A stretch of 64,000 nt of DNA from Williamsia soli (GTDB lineage Bacteria; Actinomycetota; Actinomycetes; Mycobacteriales; Mycobacteriaceae): assembly GCF_017377795.1 (NCBI RefSeq), contig NZ_JAFRDR010000002.1, forward strand, positions 795,223 through 859,222, read 5' to 3'. How positions within the stretch are numbered: the first letter of the stretch is position 1; each line of letters opens with the position of its first letter. The notes below the pieces were generated by a model, which ran no database searches, was not told the origin of the DNA, and saw only the letters and a list, made by a program, of their open reading frames with translations. Of the stretch, positions 57,502-64,000 are shown one piece after another. Made by a program: the position numbers and the translations under genes.

Positions 57502-57882
57502 TCAGGAGGCGGCAGCCTTGGACGATGACCCCAGAGCGTCAAGATGTCCGTTTCGCTTTGCCCACACCTCGAAAAACAGCGTGCCGAACGGCGGGATGCT
57601 TGCAGCCAAGGCCCAGATCGTTATCGGAAGCCTCAAACGAAAGGAAACTTTCGGCAGCGGCGTCTCCACGATTGTGCGGTTCCACCCGAACACGAAAGCG
57701 GTGGCGATCGTGATCAATACATAGACGACGAACACGATGCCGTGCACCATGCCCGGCACGGCAACGGCCTCCTCATGGCCCAGCACCCACTTGAAGAACA
57801 TCGCGATCAGCAGCGCCAGCCAGGTGATGGCCTCGGCGATCGCCACGATACGAAACAGCAGTGCTGTGGCCGACCTGCTCAT
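57502..57882 (-). CDS. DUF3817 membrane protein, second copy
   Basis: 126 residues, three hydrophobic helices ([66 protein letters not shown]) with the family HG motif in the second. ATG 57882 overlaps the thiolase stop (ATGA), so translation is coupled; the open frame extends upstream but that part belongs to the thiolase reading. Function unknown. It is a paralogue of the protein at 37330-37689. Confidence 0.85.
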   Translation of the reverse strand: MSRSATALLFRIVAIAEAITWLALLIAMFFKWVLGHEEAVAVPGMVHGIVFVVYVLITIATAFVFGWNRTIVETPLPKVSFRLRLPITIWALAASIPPFGTLFFEVWAKRNGHLDALGSSSKAAAS

Positions 57883-59066
57883 TTCGCGGGCACCGTGATG
57901 ATGAGGGCGTCGCCCTGTCCGCCTGCGCCACACAGCGCCGCAGCGCCGGTTCCGCCTCCGCGCCTGGCCAATTCCAAAGCGAGGTGCAGCGTGATCCGTG
58001 CACCGGACACACCGATCGGGTGGCCGACCGCGATTGCGCCGCCGTTCACGTTGACCTTGCTCTCGTCGACACCGAGGTCGGCGGCGGAAGACAAACCGAC
58101 CGCGGCGAAGGCCTCGTTGATCTCGAGGAGGTCGAGATCCTTGGGGTCGATGCCCGCACGCCCGCAGGCCTTGCGGATGGCGTTGGCCGGTTGATGCTGA
58201 AGAGTGGAGTCGGGGCCGGCGACGACACCGTGCGGTCCGATCTCGGCCAGCCCCTCGAGTCCGAGGGCCTCGGCCTTGGTCTTGCTCATCACGATGACCG
58301 CGGCTGCGCCGTCGGAGATCTGCGAGGAGTTGCCGGCGGTGATCGTGCCGTCCTTGCGGAACGCAGGGCGCAGGCGACCGAGTGAATCAGCGGTGGTGTC
58401 GGCTCGGATGCCCTCGTCCTCGGAGAACTCGATCGGGTCGCCCTTGCGCTGAGGGATGCTCACGGGCACGACTTCATCGGCAAAGAGCCCGTTCTTCCAC
58501 GCGGTGGCCGCACGCTGATGCGACTGGGCGGCGAACTCGTCCTGCTGGACACGGGTGAACTTCTCTACGTCGTTCTGCTGCTCGGTGAGAGCTCCCATGG
58601 CCTGGTCGGTGAACGGATCGTGCAACCCGTCGAACGCCATGTGATCAACCAGCTCGGTGTTGCCGTACTTGAAGCCGCCGCGGCTGCCCGGCAGGATGTG
58701 CGGGGCCTGAGTCATCGACTCCTGGCCACCGGCCACCACGCAGTCGAACTCGCCGGCGCGGATGAGCTGATCGGCCAGCGCGATCGCATCGATCCCTGAC
58801 AGGCACATCTTGTTGATGGTGAGAGCTGGAACGTCCCAACCGATTCCGGCCTTGACCGCCGTCTGCTTCGCAGGCATCTGCCCGGCGCCCGCGCCCAGCA
58901 CCTGACCCATGATCACGTACTCGACCTCGGAGGCGGGAACGTTCCCCTTCTCGAGTGCCCCGCGGATGGCGATCGCGCCCAGGTCCACAGCGCTGAAATC
59001 CTTGAGCGAGCCCATCAATCTCCCGATGGGGGTGCGCGCTCCCGACACGATTACCGACGTCGACAT
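57879..59066 (-). CDS. fadA4: Acetyl-CoA C-acetyltransferase (FadA4-like thiolase)
   Basis: 395 residues; biosynthetic-type thiolase that condenses or cleaves acetoacetyl-CoA. The acyl-binding Cys is in [14 protein letters not shown] near 87, the His in [10 protein letters not shown] and the second Cys in [12 protein letters not shown] near the end. ATG 59066 is chosen for its AGAAGAG ribosome site and because [14 protein letters not shown] is the usual thiolase start. It is divergent from the methylmalonyl-CoA epimerase, the Rv1323-Rv1322A arrangement. Confidence 0.94.
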   Translation of the reverse strand: MSTSVIVSGARTPIGRLMGSLKDFSAVDLGAIAIRGALEKGNVPASEVEYVIMGQVLGAGAGQMPAKQTAVKAGIGWDVPALTINKMCLSGIDAIALADQLIRAGEFDCVVAGGQESMTQAPHILPGSRGGFKYGNTELVDHMAFDGLHDPFTDQAMGALTEQQNDVEKFTRVQQDEFAAQSHQRAATAWKNGLFADEVVPVSIPQRKGDPIEFSEDEGIRADTTADSLGRLRPAFRKDGTITAGNSSQISDGAAAVIVMSKTKAEALGLEGLAEIGPHGVVAGPDSTLQHQPANAIRKACGRAGIDPKDLDLLEINEAFAAVGLSSAADLGVDESKVNVNGGAIAVGHPIGVSGARITLHLALELARRGGGTGAAALCGAGGQGDALIITVPAK

Positions 59067-59167
59067 CTCTTCTGACCTCTCTTGACAAAACCGCCGGAGT
59101 TCTCCGGCAACCGGGAGCAAACGTCTCCCGGCCAGTGGCTGAATGGTGTAATGGCCTCCCCCAACGC

Positions 59168-59173
59168 TACCTT
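59168..59173 (+). promoter_or_regulatory. -10 box of the epimerase gene, leaderless layout
   Basis: TACCTT, 6 nt, then ATG at 59180. Confidence 0.45.
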
Positions 59174-59179
59174 TAGACC

Positions 59180-59662
59180 ATGAGTGCCTCTGAACAGAAC
59201 CCCCAGTCAGCGACGCTGAGCGCCATCGGCGATCTGGTCACCGCCATCGATCACGTGGGCATCGCCGTGCCCGACCTCGACGCCGCGAAGGCGTGGTACC
59301 TCGAGAACCTCGGTCTGGTCACCCTGCATCAGGAGACCAACGAGGCGCAGGGCGTCGTGGAAGCAATGGTCGGCCCCGAGGGCGCCGAGAAGACGCATGC
59401 GCTGATCCAGTTGCTCTCCCCCATCGACGAGACCTCCACGATCGCGAAGTTCATCGACCGCAACGGCCCTGGCCTGCAACAGATGGCCGTGCGCGTCACC
59501 GACGTCGAAGAGGTGACCCGTCGCCTGGTCGCGAATGGTATCCGGGTGCTCTACGACACCCCCCGCCGCGGCACCGCGAACTCACGCATCAATTTCATCC
59601 ACCCGAAGGATGCCGGTGGCGTTCTGCTCGAATTGGTCGAGCCTGCCGCCGACCCCCACTGA
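59180..59662 (+). CDS. mce: Methylmalonyl-CoA epimerase
   Basis: 160 residues; a VOC-fold enzyme that interconverts (2R)- and (2S)-methylmalonyl-CoA in propionate metabolism. Metal ligands are in [15 protein letters not shown] near 23-37 and HALIQLLSP, and the acid/base region in [10 protein letters not shown] at the C-terminus. The [12 protein letters not shown] segment is family-typical. It corresponds to Rv1322A and is divergent from the thiolase, fitting acyl-CoA metabolism. Confidence 0.93.
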   Translation: MSASEQNPQSATLSAIGDLVTAIDHVGIAVPDLDAAKAWYLENLGLVTLHQETNEAQGVVEAMVGPEGAEKTHALIQLLSPIDETSTIAKFIDRNGPGLQQMAVRVTDVEEVTRRLVANGIRVLYDTPRRGTANSRINFIHPKDAGGVLLELVEPAADPH

Positions 59663-59778
59663 GTGGTGCGAGGACACCGAGCACCGCTCAGCGGGCACCT
59701 GCTCTCGTGGATGGTTGCAGCACGGTAACTCCTCGCCGGCGCCTGGCCGTCGTGGCAGGTATGGCGTTCGGAGCAGCG

Positions 59779-59784
59779 TAAAAT
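59779..59784 (+). promoter_or_regulatory. -10 box of the DivIVA-like gene, leaderless layout
   Basis: TAAAAT, 7 nt, then ATG at 59792. Confidence 0.55.
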
Positions 59785-59791
59785 CTCCACC

Positions 59792-60835
59792 ATGCCAAAC
59801 CACGAGGCCACCTCTGCTTCCGGCTTGCCTTTCGCCACCGTCATGCGCGGCTATGACCGCGATCAGGTCAATGACTTCTTCCGGCGTTTCGATGCCGAAA
59901 TGCGGGTGATCGCGGCAGATCGGGATGCCGCGACCGCCAATGCACGTGAACTCGCCGACAATCTCGAGATCGCCCGTGATGAGATCGACGCGCTGCGCCG
60001 GGAGGTCAACAAACTCTCCGTTCCGCCGACCACGGTCCAGGGCATGAGTGAGCGCGTGTCGAGCATGCTCCGGCTGGCCTCCGACGAGGCTTCAGAAATT
60101 CGTGCTCGTTCCGAAGCCGAAGCAGCAGAGACACTGTCGATTGCGAGACAGGAAGCACAAGAGCACCGCGACGAAATCACTCGCCAGCGCGAGGAGATGG
60201 CGCGGCGTCGTGAGGCGATGGAATCCGAGCACGAGGCCACCATGAGCGCTGCCCACGAACAGGCGAAGCGCATCATCGCCGAGGCTACTGCGCAGGCCGA
60301 GGAACTCGATGCCCGCGCTCAGAGCAACCGGGAGCGGATTCAGGAAGATTTCGATCTGACGATGGCCGCCCGGCGCTCGGAGGCTCTCGAGCAGGCGAAG
60401 GAACTCGATCGCAACAGCAAGGCGGAGGCCAAGGAGCGCCTCGACACTGCTCGTGCAGAGGCGGAGAGCACGCGGCAACGCGCTGCATCGGCTGCCACCG
60501 AGCGGGTCACTCGCGCGCAGGAGGTCACTGAGCAGATCCGGGTGCTGCGCAGCCGGATGCTGGCTCAGCTCAGCGAGATCCGCAGTCAGCTGGACGAGGT
60601 TCCCCAACTCCTGGCAGAGGCCGAAGCCGAACCGGAACTCCTCGATCCCGACACCACTGGACTTCTGAACAAGGAGCTGTCGGACAACGCGCTGCTGCAC
60701 AAGTCCGGATCGCAGGCACCATCGGATCCATTCGAGAACGATGACGAGCCCTCGACCGAGGCGAGCACCACAGACGCAGAAGCCGACGCGGACGCGGACG
60801 ACGCGCCAGAGGAGATCAGCGCTTCTTACCGCTAG
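59792..60835 (+). CDS. DivIVA-like coiled-coil protein
   Basis: 347 residues. The N-terminal GLPFATVMRGYDRDQVNDFFRRF (about 11-33) resembles the membrane-curvature-sensing DivIVA/Wag31 head. A nearly continuous Ala/Glu/Arg coiled coil (about 40-280) follows, then an acidic, disordered tail (DDEPSTEAS, DADADDAPEE). Such proteins act as polar or septal scaffolds in actinobacteria; this one is distinct from Wag31 and is probably a second polar coiled-coil protein. Its stop region overlaps the 3' end of the convergent small gene by 20 bp. Confidence 0.82.
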   Translation: MPNHEATSASGLPFATVMRGYDRDQVNDFFRRFDAEMRVIAADRDAATANARELADNLEIARDEIDALRREVNKLSVPPTTVQGMSERVSSMLRLASDEASEIRARSEAEAAETLSIARQEAQEHRDEITRQREEMARRREAMESEHEATMSAAHEQAKRIIAEATAQAEELDARAQSNRERIQEDFDLTMAARRSEALEQAKELDRNSKAEAKERLDTARAEAESTRQRAASAATERVTRAQEVTEQIRVLRSRMLAQLSEIRSQLDEVPQLLAEAEAEPELLDPDTTGLLNKELSDNALLHKSGSQAPSDPFENDDEPSTEASTTDAEADADADDAPEEISASYR

Positions 60836-61058
60836 CGATGTTCTTGCCGCGACGCCAGCATCCTGTGTGCCAGTGCCTGCGCTCGGCGACGAGGCTGCCA
60901 CCCCCGTACTCGTCCGCGGGCCAGACGACCACGTGTGGGGTACGGGCAAAGATCACCTGGTTGCAGCCGGGGCACCGATACTCTTTGACCGCGCGCTGGC
61001 CGCTGATGGGCCGGACGTAGTGGTCGTACCCGTCCGGTCCCGACTCGATGATCTCCAC
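60816..61058 (-). CDS. Small putative zinc-binding protein downstream of nucS
   Basis: 80 residues. EYRCPGCNQVIF supplies a C-x2-C pair, and RRHWHTGCWRRGK supplies two His and a Cys, so a single zinc site is likely, with a basic C-terminal tail (KNIASGKKR). It starts 17 bp after nucS on the same strand, so it is probably in its operon and could touch nucleic acid. No function is known to me; homologues appear to be restricted to actinobacteria. The GTG start has only a weak AGGCGA site. Confidence 0.75.
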   Translation of the reverse strand: MEIIESGPDGYDHYVRPISGQRAVKEYRCPGCNQVIFARTPHVVVWPADEYGGGSLVAERRHWHTGCWRRGKNIASGKKR

Positions 61059-61075
61059 GGTTGTTCGCCTGGGCT

Positions 61076-61756
61076 CTAGAAGAGCTTGAACTCAGTGCTC
61101 TCGGTTCCCCGGAGCTTGTCGTAATCGAGTGTCACACAACGGATCCCTCGATCATTCGCCAGGGTTTTCGCTTGCGGTTTGATCTGCTGCGCCGCGAACA
61201 CTCCGTGCACGGGCGCCAGCAAGGGGTCTCGATTCATCAGTTCGAGGTAGCGGGTCAGCTGTTCGACGCCATCGATCTCGCCGCGGCGTTTGATCTCCAC
61301 GGCGACCGAGACGCCGTCGGCATCCCGGCATAGCAGGTCGACCGGCCCGATGGCGGTCATGTATTCGCGTCTGACCAGCGAGTAGCCACTTCCGAGTGTC
61401 TCGACATGCTCGGCGAGCAGTTCCTGCAGATGCGCTTCGACACCGTCCTTGATCAGTCCCGGATCCAGGCCGAGCTCGTGGCTCGAATCGTGCTCCACAG
61501 CAAAGATCGTGATCTGTAGTTCCTCGCCCGCCTTGTTCGTGACGACCCAGAGTTGGGGAGCCTCCGCTGTGTCCGGCTCGGTCTCCACCAGCCAGCACGG
61601 CGGACTCATCCAGTTCAATGGCTTGTACGCACGGTCATCGGCATGCACGCTCACCGAACCGTCGGACTTGATCAACAGGAGTCGACGCGCTCTGGGGAGG
61701 TGGGCGGTGAGCCGACCAACATAGTCGACTTGGCACTCGGCAATGACTAGACGCAC
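61076..61756 (-). CDS. nucS: Mismatch-specific endonuclease NucS/EndoMS
   Basis: 226 residues. The N-terminal dimer and DNA-binding domain begins [15 protein letters not shown]. The C-terminal RecB-like nuclease has Asp in [12 protein letters not shown] and the E-x-K in [12 protein letters not shown] near 152-160. It cuts both strands at G-T, G-G and T-T mismatches and performs non-canonical mismatch repair in actinobacteria lacking MutS/MutL. The final FKLF can serve as a beta-clamp contact. GTG 61756 matches the mycobacterial start and a TAAGGT -10 box 7 nt upstream. Confidence 0.95.
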   Translation of the reverse strand: MRLVIAECQVDYVGRLTAHLPRARRLLLIKSDGSVSVHADDRAYKPLNWMSPPCWLVETEPDTAEAPQLWVVTNKAGEELQITIFAVEHDSSHELGLDPGLIKDGVEAHLQELLAEHVETLGSGYSLVRREYMTAIGPVDLLCRDADGVSVAVEIKRRGEIDGVEQLTRYLELMNRDPLLAPVHGVFAAQQIKPQAKTLANDRGIRCVTLDYDKLRGTESTEFKLF

Positions 61757-61763
61757 GACGTCC

Positions 61764-61769
61764 ACCTTA
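61764..61769 (-). promoter_or_regulatory. -10 box of nucS, leaderless layout
   Basis: TAAGGT on the minus strand, 7 nt, then GTG at 61756. Confidence 0.55.
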
Positions 61770-61815
61770 GGCCCGTGGCACCGGACGCCAGCGGCCCCCT
61801 GCCGCGCGCCCGCCA

Positions 61816-61821
61816 TATTCT
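61816..61821 (+). promoter_or_regulatory. -10 box of the NUDIX gene, leaderless layout
   Basis: TATTCT, 6 nt, then GTG at 61828. It lies 46 bp from the nucS box on the other strand, so it is a compact divergent promoter. Confidence 0.5.
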
Positions 61822-61827
61822 GGTGTG

Positions 61828-62391
61828 GTGTCGATCATGCGAGTGTCCTCCACCGAAATCTATGCCAATCCCTGGCTGTCGCTGCGTGAGGACGAGATCG
61901 TCCGGGCCGATGGCAGCCCGGGTATCTACAGCGTCATAGACAAGCCTGCCGGCGTGATCGTCATCCCGCGCGATGACGATCGCCTCTACCTCGTCGAACA
62001 GTTTCGATACGCGGTGCAGGCTCGGCGTTGGGAGTTTCCCGCAGGCACCGCGCCTGATCGGCAGAGTCTTCCTCCGGAAGAACTCGCCGTGAGAGAGCTC
62101 TCGGAGGAGACCGGATTGCGGTCGCAGTCGATGACGCAGATCGGGTCTGTCGATGTCGCACCGGGTTTCAGCAGTCAACGACAGGCAGTGTTCCTGGCGG
62201 AAGCCCTGTCGCCGGGTCCACCCGCGCGCGAACACGAGGAACAGGACATGGACGCACGATGGTGGACCGTCGAGCGGGTGTGGGCGGCGGTGGCGTCCGG
62301 CGAGATCTGCGACGCGCAGACCCTCGCTGCTCTGGCGTTGTTGATCACGCACGATGCCGCGAAGACTAGCCCTCCTCGACCGCCAACTTGA
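61828..62391 (+). CDS. NUDIX hydrolase (ADP-ribose pyrophosphatase-like)
   Basis: About 187 residues. The Nudix box begins at the G of [10 protein letters not shown] and ends with [11 protein letters not shown] (about 68-91), with the Mg2+-binding Glu residues of RELSEETG. The preceding [20 protein letters not shown] is typical of ADP-ribose or nucleotide-sugar pyrophosphatases. GTG 61828 is preferred from the -10 spacing; GTG 61825 and ATG 61837 are near alternatives. Its 3' end overlaps the convergent glutaminase gene by 26 bp. Confidence 0.88.
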   Translation: MSIMRVSSTEIYANPWLSLREDEIVRADGSPGIYSVIDKPAGVIVIPRDDDRLYLVEQFRYAVQARRWEFPAGTAPDRQSLPPEELAVRELSEETGLRSQSMTQIGSVDVAPGFSSQRQAVFLAEALSPGPPAREHEEQDMDARWWTVERVWAAVASGEICDAQTLAALALLITHDAAKTSPPRPPT

Positions 62392-63775
62392 GCAAAAAAT
62401 CCTCCGCGCGGATGAGCGCCTCGTGCATGGTGGTCACCACATACTCGAGACCGGGGCCAGGCTCACTCCGGTGGGCACTGCGGCGGACCACGACGCCGTC
62501 AGGATCCACGATGACCGCGCTGCGCTGAGCACCCTTCAAGTTGCGACTGGCCCCGACGAACATCGATCGGGACACCTCGTCGACGTGGTCCACCCTGGTC
62601 ATGTCGAGGATCGCAACCTCGAACTCCTGCGCGGTGGCACGCAGTCGTCGCAAGACGCTCTCGGTGCCCGAGAACGTGAGGTCGCCCTGGAGCTCGAAGA
62701 TCCTGATCCGGTCACGTTTGCCACGAAGGTACCGGCGTTCGGTGTCGGTGCGATCGGTGTCGGGGCGATCGGTGTCGATGTCGAGTTCGGCCGCAGTGTG
62801 GAAAGACCTGACGGTCACCCTGCTCTCGCGAGCAACGTTGAACATGTGCAGCCCCAGGTCCGCCGACAGCCGCTTGCATGCGGCCACCCCGCGAACACTG
62901 TTTCCGTGTTCGTCGAGCAGCGGCGAGTACACACCGATACCGAGTTGGCCGGGCAGGACAGCCATGATTCCGCCGCCGACGCCGCTTTTCGCCGGCAGTC
63001 CGACGGTGGTGACCCAGTCTCCGGCTCCGTCGTACATGCCGCACGTGGTCATCACACTCAGTACCCGCTGGACCACCGCCTGCCCGACGGCACGTCTGCC
63101 GGTCCGCGGGTTGACCCCGCCGTTAGCCAGTGTTCCGCCGATCACAGCGAGGTCATCGGTTGTGACGATCAATGAGCATTGCCGGAAGTAGAGGTCGATC
63201 GCAGCTTCCGGAGAAGCCTGCAGAACCCCGAAGCTCTGCAGCATGTACGCGATGGCCCTATTGCGGGCCCCGCTCCGCATCTCTGAGTTGTAGACATCCG
63301 AGTCGAGGACCAGCTGCCGACCCGCACACGCCGAGTAGAACTCCAACAGTTCCGCGAAGGCGCGATCGACATCGGGCTCCACCTCGAGGAGCATCGACGC
63401 CGACAAGATGGCACCGGCGTTGATCATCGGATTGCGCGGCCGCCTCTTGCTGTCGACGCTGATCTCGTTGAACGCCTCGCCGGAGGGCTCGACTCCGATT
63501 CGCTCGTCGACCAGTTCGAATCCCTTGTGCGTCAGGGCAAGCGCATAGGTCAGCGGCTTGGATACCGACTGGATGGTGAACCCTACATCCGCGTCGGCAA
63601 TGGAGTACACGTAGCCGTCGTGCAGGGCGAGAGACAGTCCGAACTTCGTCGGATCCACACGCGCCAATTCTGGGATGTAATCGGCGAGCTCGCCATCCGT
63701 GCCGACCAGACAGGTGTTGCGTATGTGTTCGAGGTAGGCCTCCACCAGAGAGGGGCCGGCGACCAAGGATGACAT
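62366..63775 (-). CDS. glsA: Glutaminase fused to a STAS domain
   Basis: 469 residues. The glutaminase domain (about 1-330) has the catalytic SVSKPLTYAL (Ser-x-x-Lys near 70), RRPRNPMINAGAI, and LPAKSGVGGGIMAVLPG, and deamidates glutamine to glutamate. An Asp/Thr/Arg-rich linker (about 334-348, TDRPDTDRTDTERR) follows. The C-terminal 355-450 region (IRIFELQGDLTFSGTESVLRRL, AILDMTRVDHVDEV) is a STAS domain of the anti-sigma-antagonist/SulP type. The fusion suggests signal-controlled or partner-bound glutaminase. ATG 63775 is chosen at the start of the conserved region; upstream codons in the open frame are not protein-like. Confidence 0.92.
   Translation of the reverse strand: MSSLVAGPSLVEAYLEHIRNTCLVGTDGELADYIPELARVDPTKFGLSLALHDGYVYSIADADVGFTIQSVSKPLTYALALTHKGFELVDERIGVEPSGEAFNEISVDSKRRPRNPMINAGAILSASMLLEVEPDVDRAFAELLEFYSACAGRQLVLDSDVYNSEMRSGARNRAIAYMLQSFGVLQASPEAAIDLYFRQCSLIVTTDDLAVIGGTLANGGVNPRTGRRAVGQAVVQRVLSVMTTCGMYDGAGDWVTTVGLPAKSGVGGGIMAVLPGQLGIGVYSPLLDEHGNSVRGVAACKRLSADLGLHMFNVARESRVTVRSFHTAAELDIDTDRPDTDRTDTERRYLRGKRDRIRIFELQGDLTFSGTESVLRRLRATAQEFEVAILDMTRVDHVDEVSRSMFVGASRNLKGAQRSAVIVDPDGVVVRRSAHRSEPGPGLEYVVTTMHEALIRAEDFLLKLAVEEG
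62742..62786. repeat. 15-bp tandem repeat in the glutaminase-STAS linker
   Basis: Units begin at 62742 (GTGTCGGTGCGATCG) and 62757 (GTGTCGGGGCGATCG), with a partial third at 62772. It encodes the repeated Thr-Asp-Arg linker, and its copy number could vary between strains without a frameshift. Confidence 0.7.
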
Positions 63776-63838
63776 GTGTTCATCTAAGCAAACGTGGACA
63801 TATATCGGCAGGTCAGGAGCGGATCTGTGCCAAACGCA

Positions 63839-63870
63839 CTGAAGGCCCCTCACGAATGAGGGGCCTTCAG
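63839..63870 (-). terminator. Terminator of the rRNA operon
   Basis: A perfect 14-bp stem CTGAAGGCCCCTCA/TGAGGGGCCTTCAG with a CGAA loop, 10 bp beyond the 3' end of the minus-strand 5S gene. The T-run on that strand is short. Confidence 0.85.
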
Positions 63871-63880
63871 CGGAAATTGT

Positions 63881-63999
63881 GTTCGGCGGTGTCCTACTCT
63901 CCCACACTGATTAGGGTGCAGTACCATTGGCGCTGGTGGGCTTAGCTTCCGGGTTCGGAATGGGACCGGGCGTTTCCCCACCGCTATAGCCGCCGTAAC
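63881..63999 (-). rRNA. rrf: 5S ribosomal RNA
   Basis: Minus-strand sequence begins TTACGGCGGCTATAGCGGTG and ends GGACACCGCCGAAC. It includes the conserved CCCATTCCGAACCCGGAAG loop and the GTGGGAGAGTAGGACACCGCC 3' part (given here in pieces of the known actinobacterial 5S pattern). The 23S gene should lie just to the right, outside the window. Confidence 0.96.
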
Positions 64000-64000
64000 T

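Overview
The window looks like chromosomal DNA of a high-GC, mycolic-acid-producing actinobacterium of the order Mycobacteriales, most probably Gordonia or a close relative (Williamsia or Rhodococcus are the main alternatives). The lineage call rests on gene content: a single-chain type I fatty acid synthase with acpS behind it, a mycolate reductase (CmrA) homologue, an MmpL exporter, NucS in place of MutS/MutL, the CysM-CysO-Mec cysteine pathway, GlgE/GlgB, and a DUF222 HNH protein. The species is inferred, not read from the sequence. No insertion sequence, integrase, prophage or CRISPR array was seen.

Layout. 1-4 kb: truncated CopD/CtaG membrane protein, tRNA-Arg, DUF6188 protein, DUF222/HNH nuclease and a PadR regulator. 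4-7 kb: flavin ene-reductase and cmrA. 7-21 kb: a block in the same order as the M. tuberculosis Rv2509-Rv2524c neighbourhood: cmrA, orn, tRNA-His, L,D-transpeptidase lipoprotein, tRNA-Lys, DUF3618 protein, bcp, a TetR regulator, acpS and the 9.2-kb fas gene. 21-36 kb: HIT protein, sirtuin, a 21-bp tandem repeat tract, a large SF1 helicase-nuclease, an atypical rhodanese, a DEAD-box RNA helicase, a FadD15-like acyl-CoA ligase, an MmpL transporter and a secreted serine hydrolase. 36-62 kb: a second block matching M. tuberculosis Rv1321-Rv1343c: two small membrane proteins, rdgB, rph, cAMP phosphodiesterase-like MBL protein, murI, rhomboid protease, cysM, cysO, mec, P1 peptidase, DUF2017/AosR, clpS, pncB (with pncA added), dinG, glgE, glgB, a zinc-peptidase lipoprotein, thioredoxin-TPR protein, MFS transporter, DUF3817 protein, thiolase, methylmalonyl-CoA epimerase, DivIVA-like protein and nucS. 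62-64 kb: NUDIX hydrolase, glutaminase-STAS fusion, and a 5S rRNA gene on the minus strand, so an rRNA operon enters from the right.

How the genes work together. fas, acpS, cmrA, fadD15 and mmpL belong to fatty acid, mycolate and envelope lipid metabolism. Eleven minus-strand genes from clpS down to rdgB form a long closely packed run joining protein quality control, redox-regulated cysteine synthesis, murI and nucleotide hygiene. pncB and pncA overlap and together make an NAD salvage unit. glgE and glgB overlap and build alpha-glucan from maltose 1-phosphate. orn, nucS, rdgB, rph and dinG are nucleic-acid maintenance genes.

The window is mostly well-conserved core genome. The points most worth a second look are: a repeated leaderless-promoter layout (TANNNT followed 6-7 nt later by the start codon) in front of 14 genes, which also fixes several starts; the stand-alone helicase-nuclease with a 21-bp tandem repeat tract against its 3' end; a cluster of palindromes between fas and the HIT gene; nested inverted repeats behind tRNA-His; and the glutaminase-STAS fusion with a 15-bp repeated linker. 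Gene correspondences to M. tuberculosis are recalled from knowledge of that genome and were not computed here.
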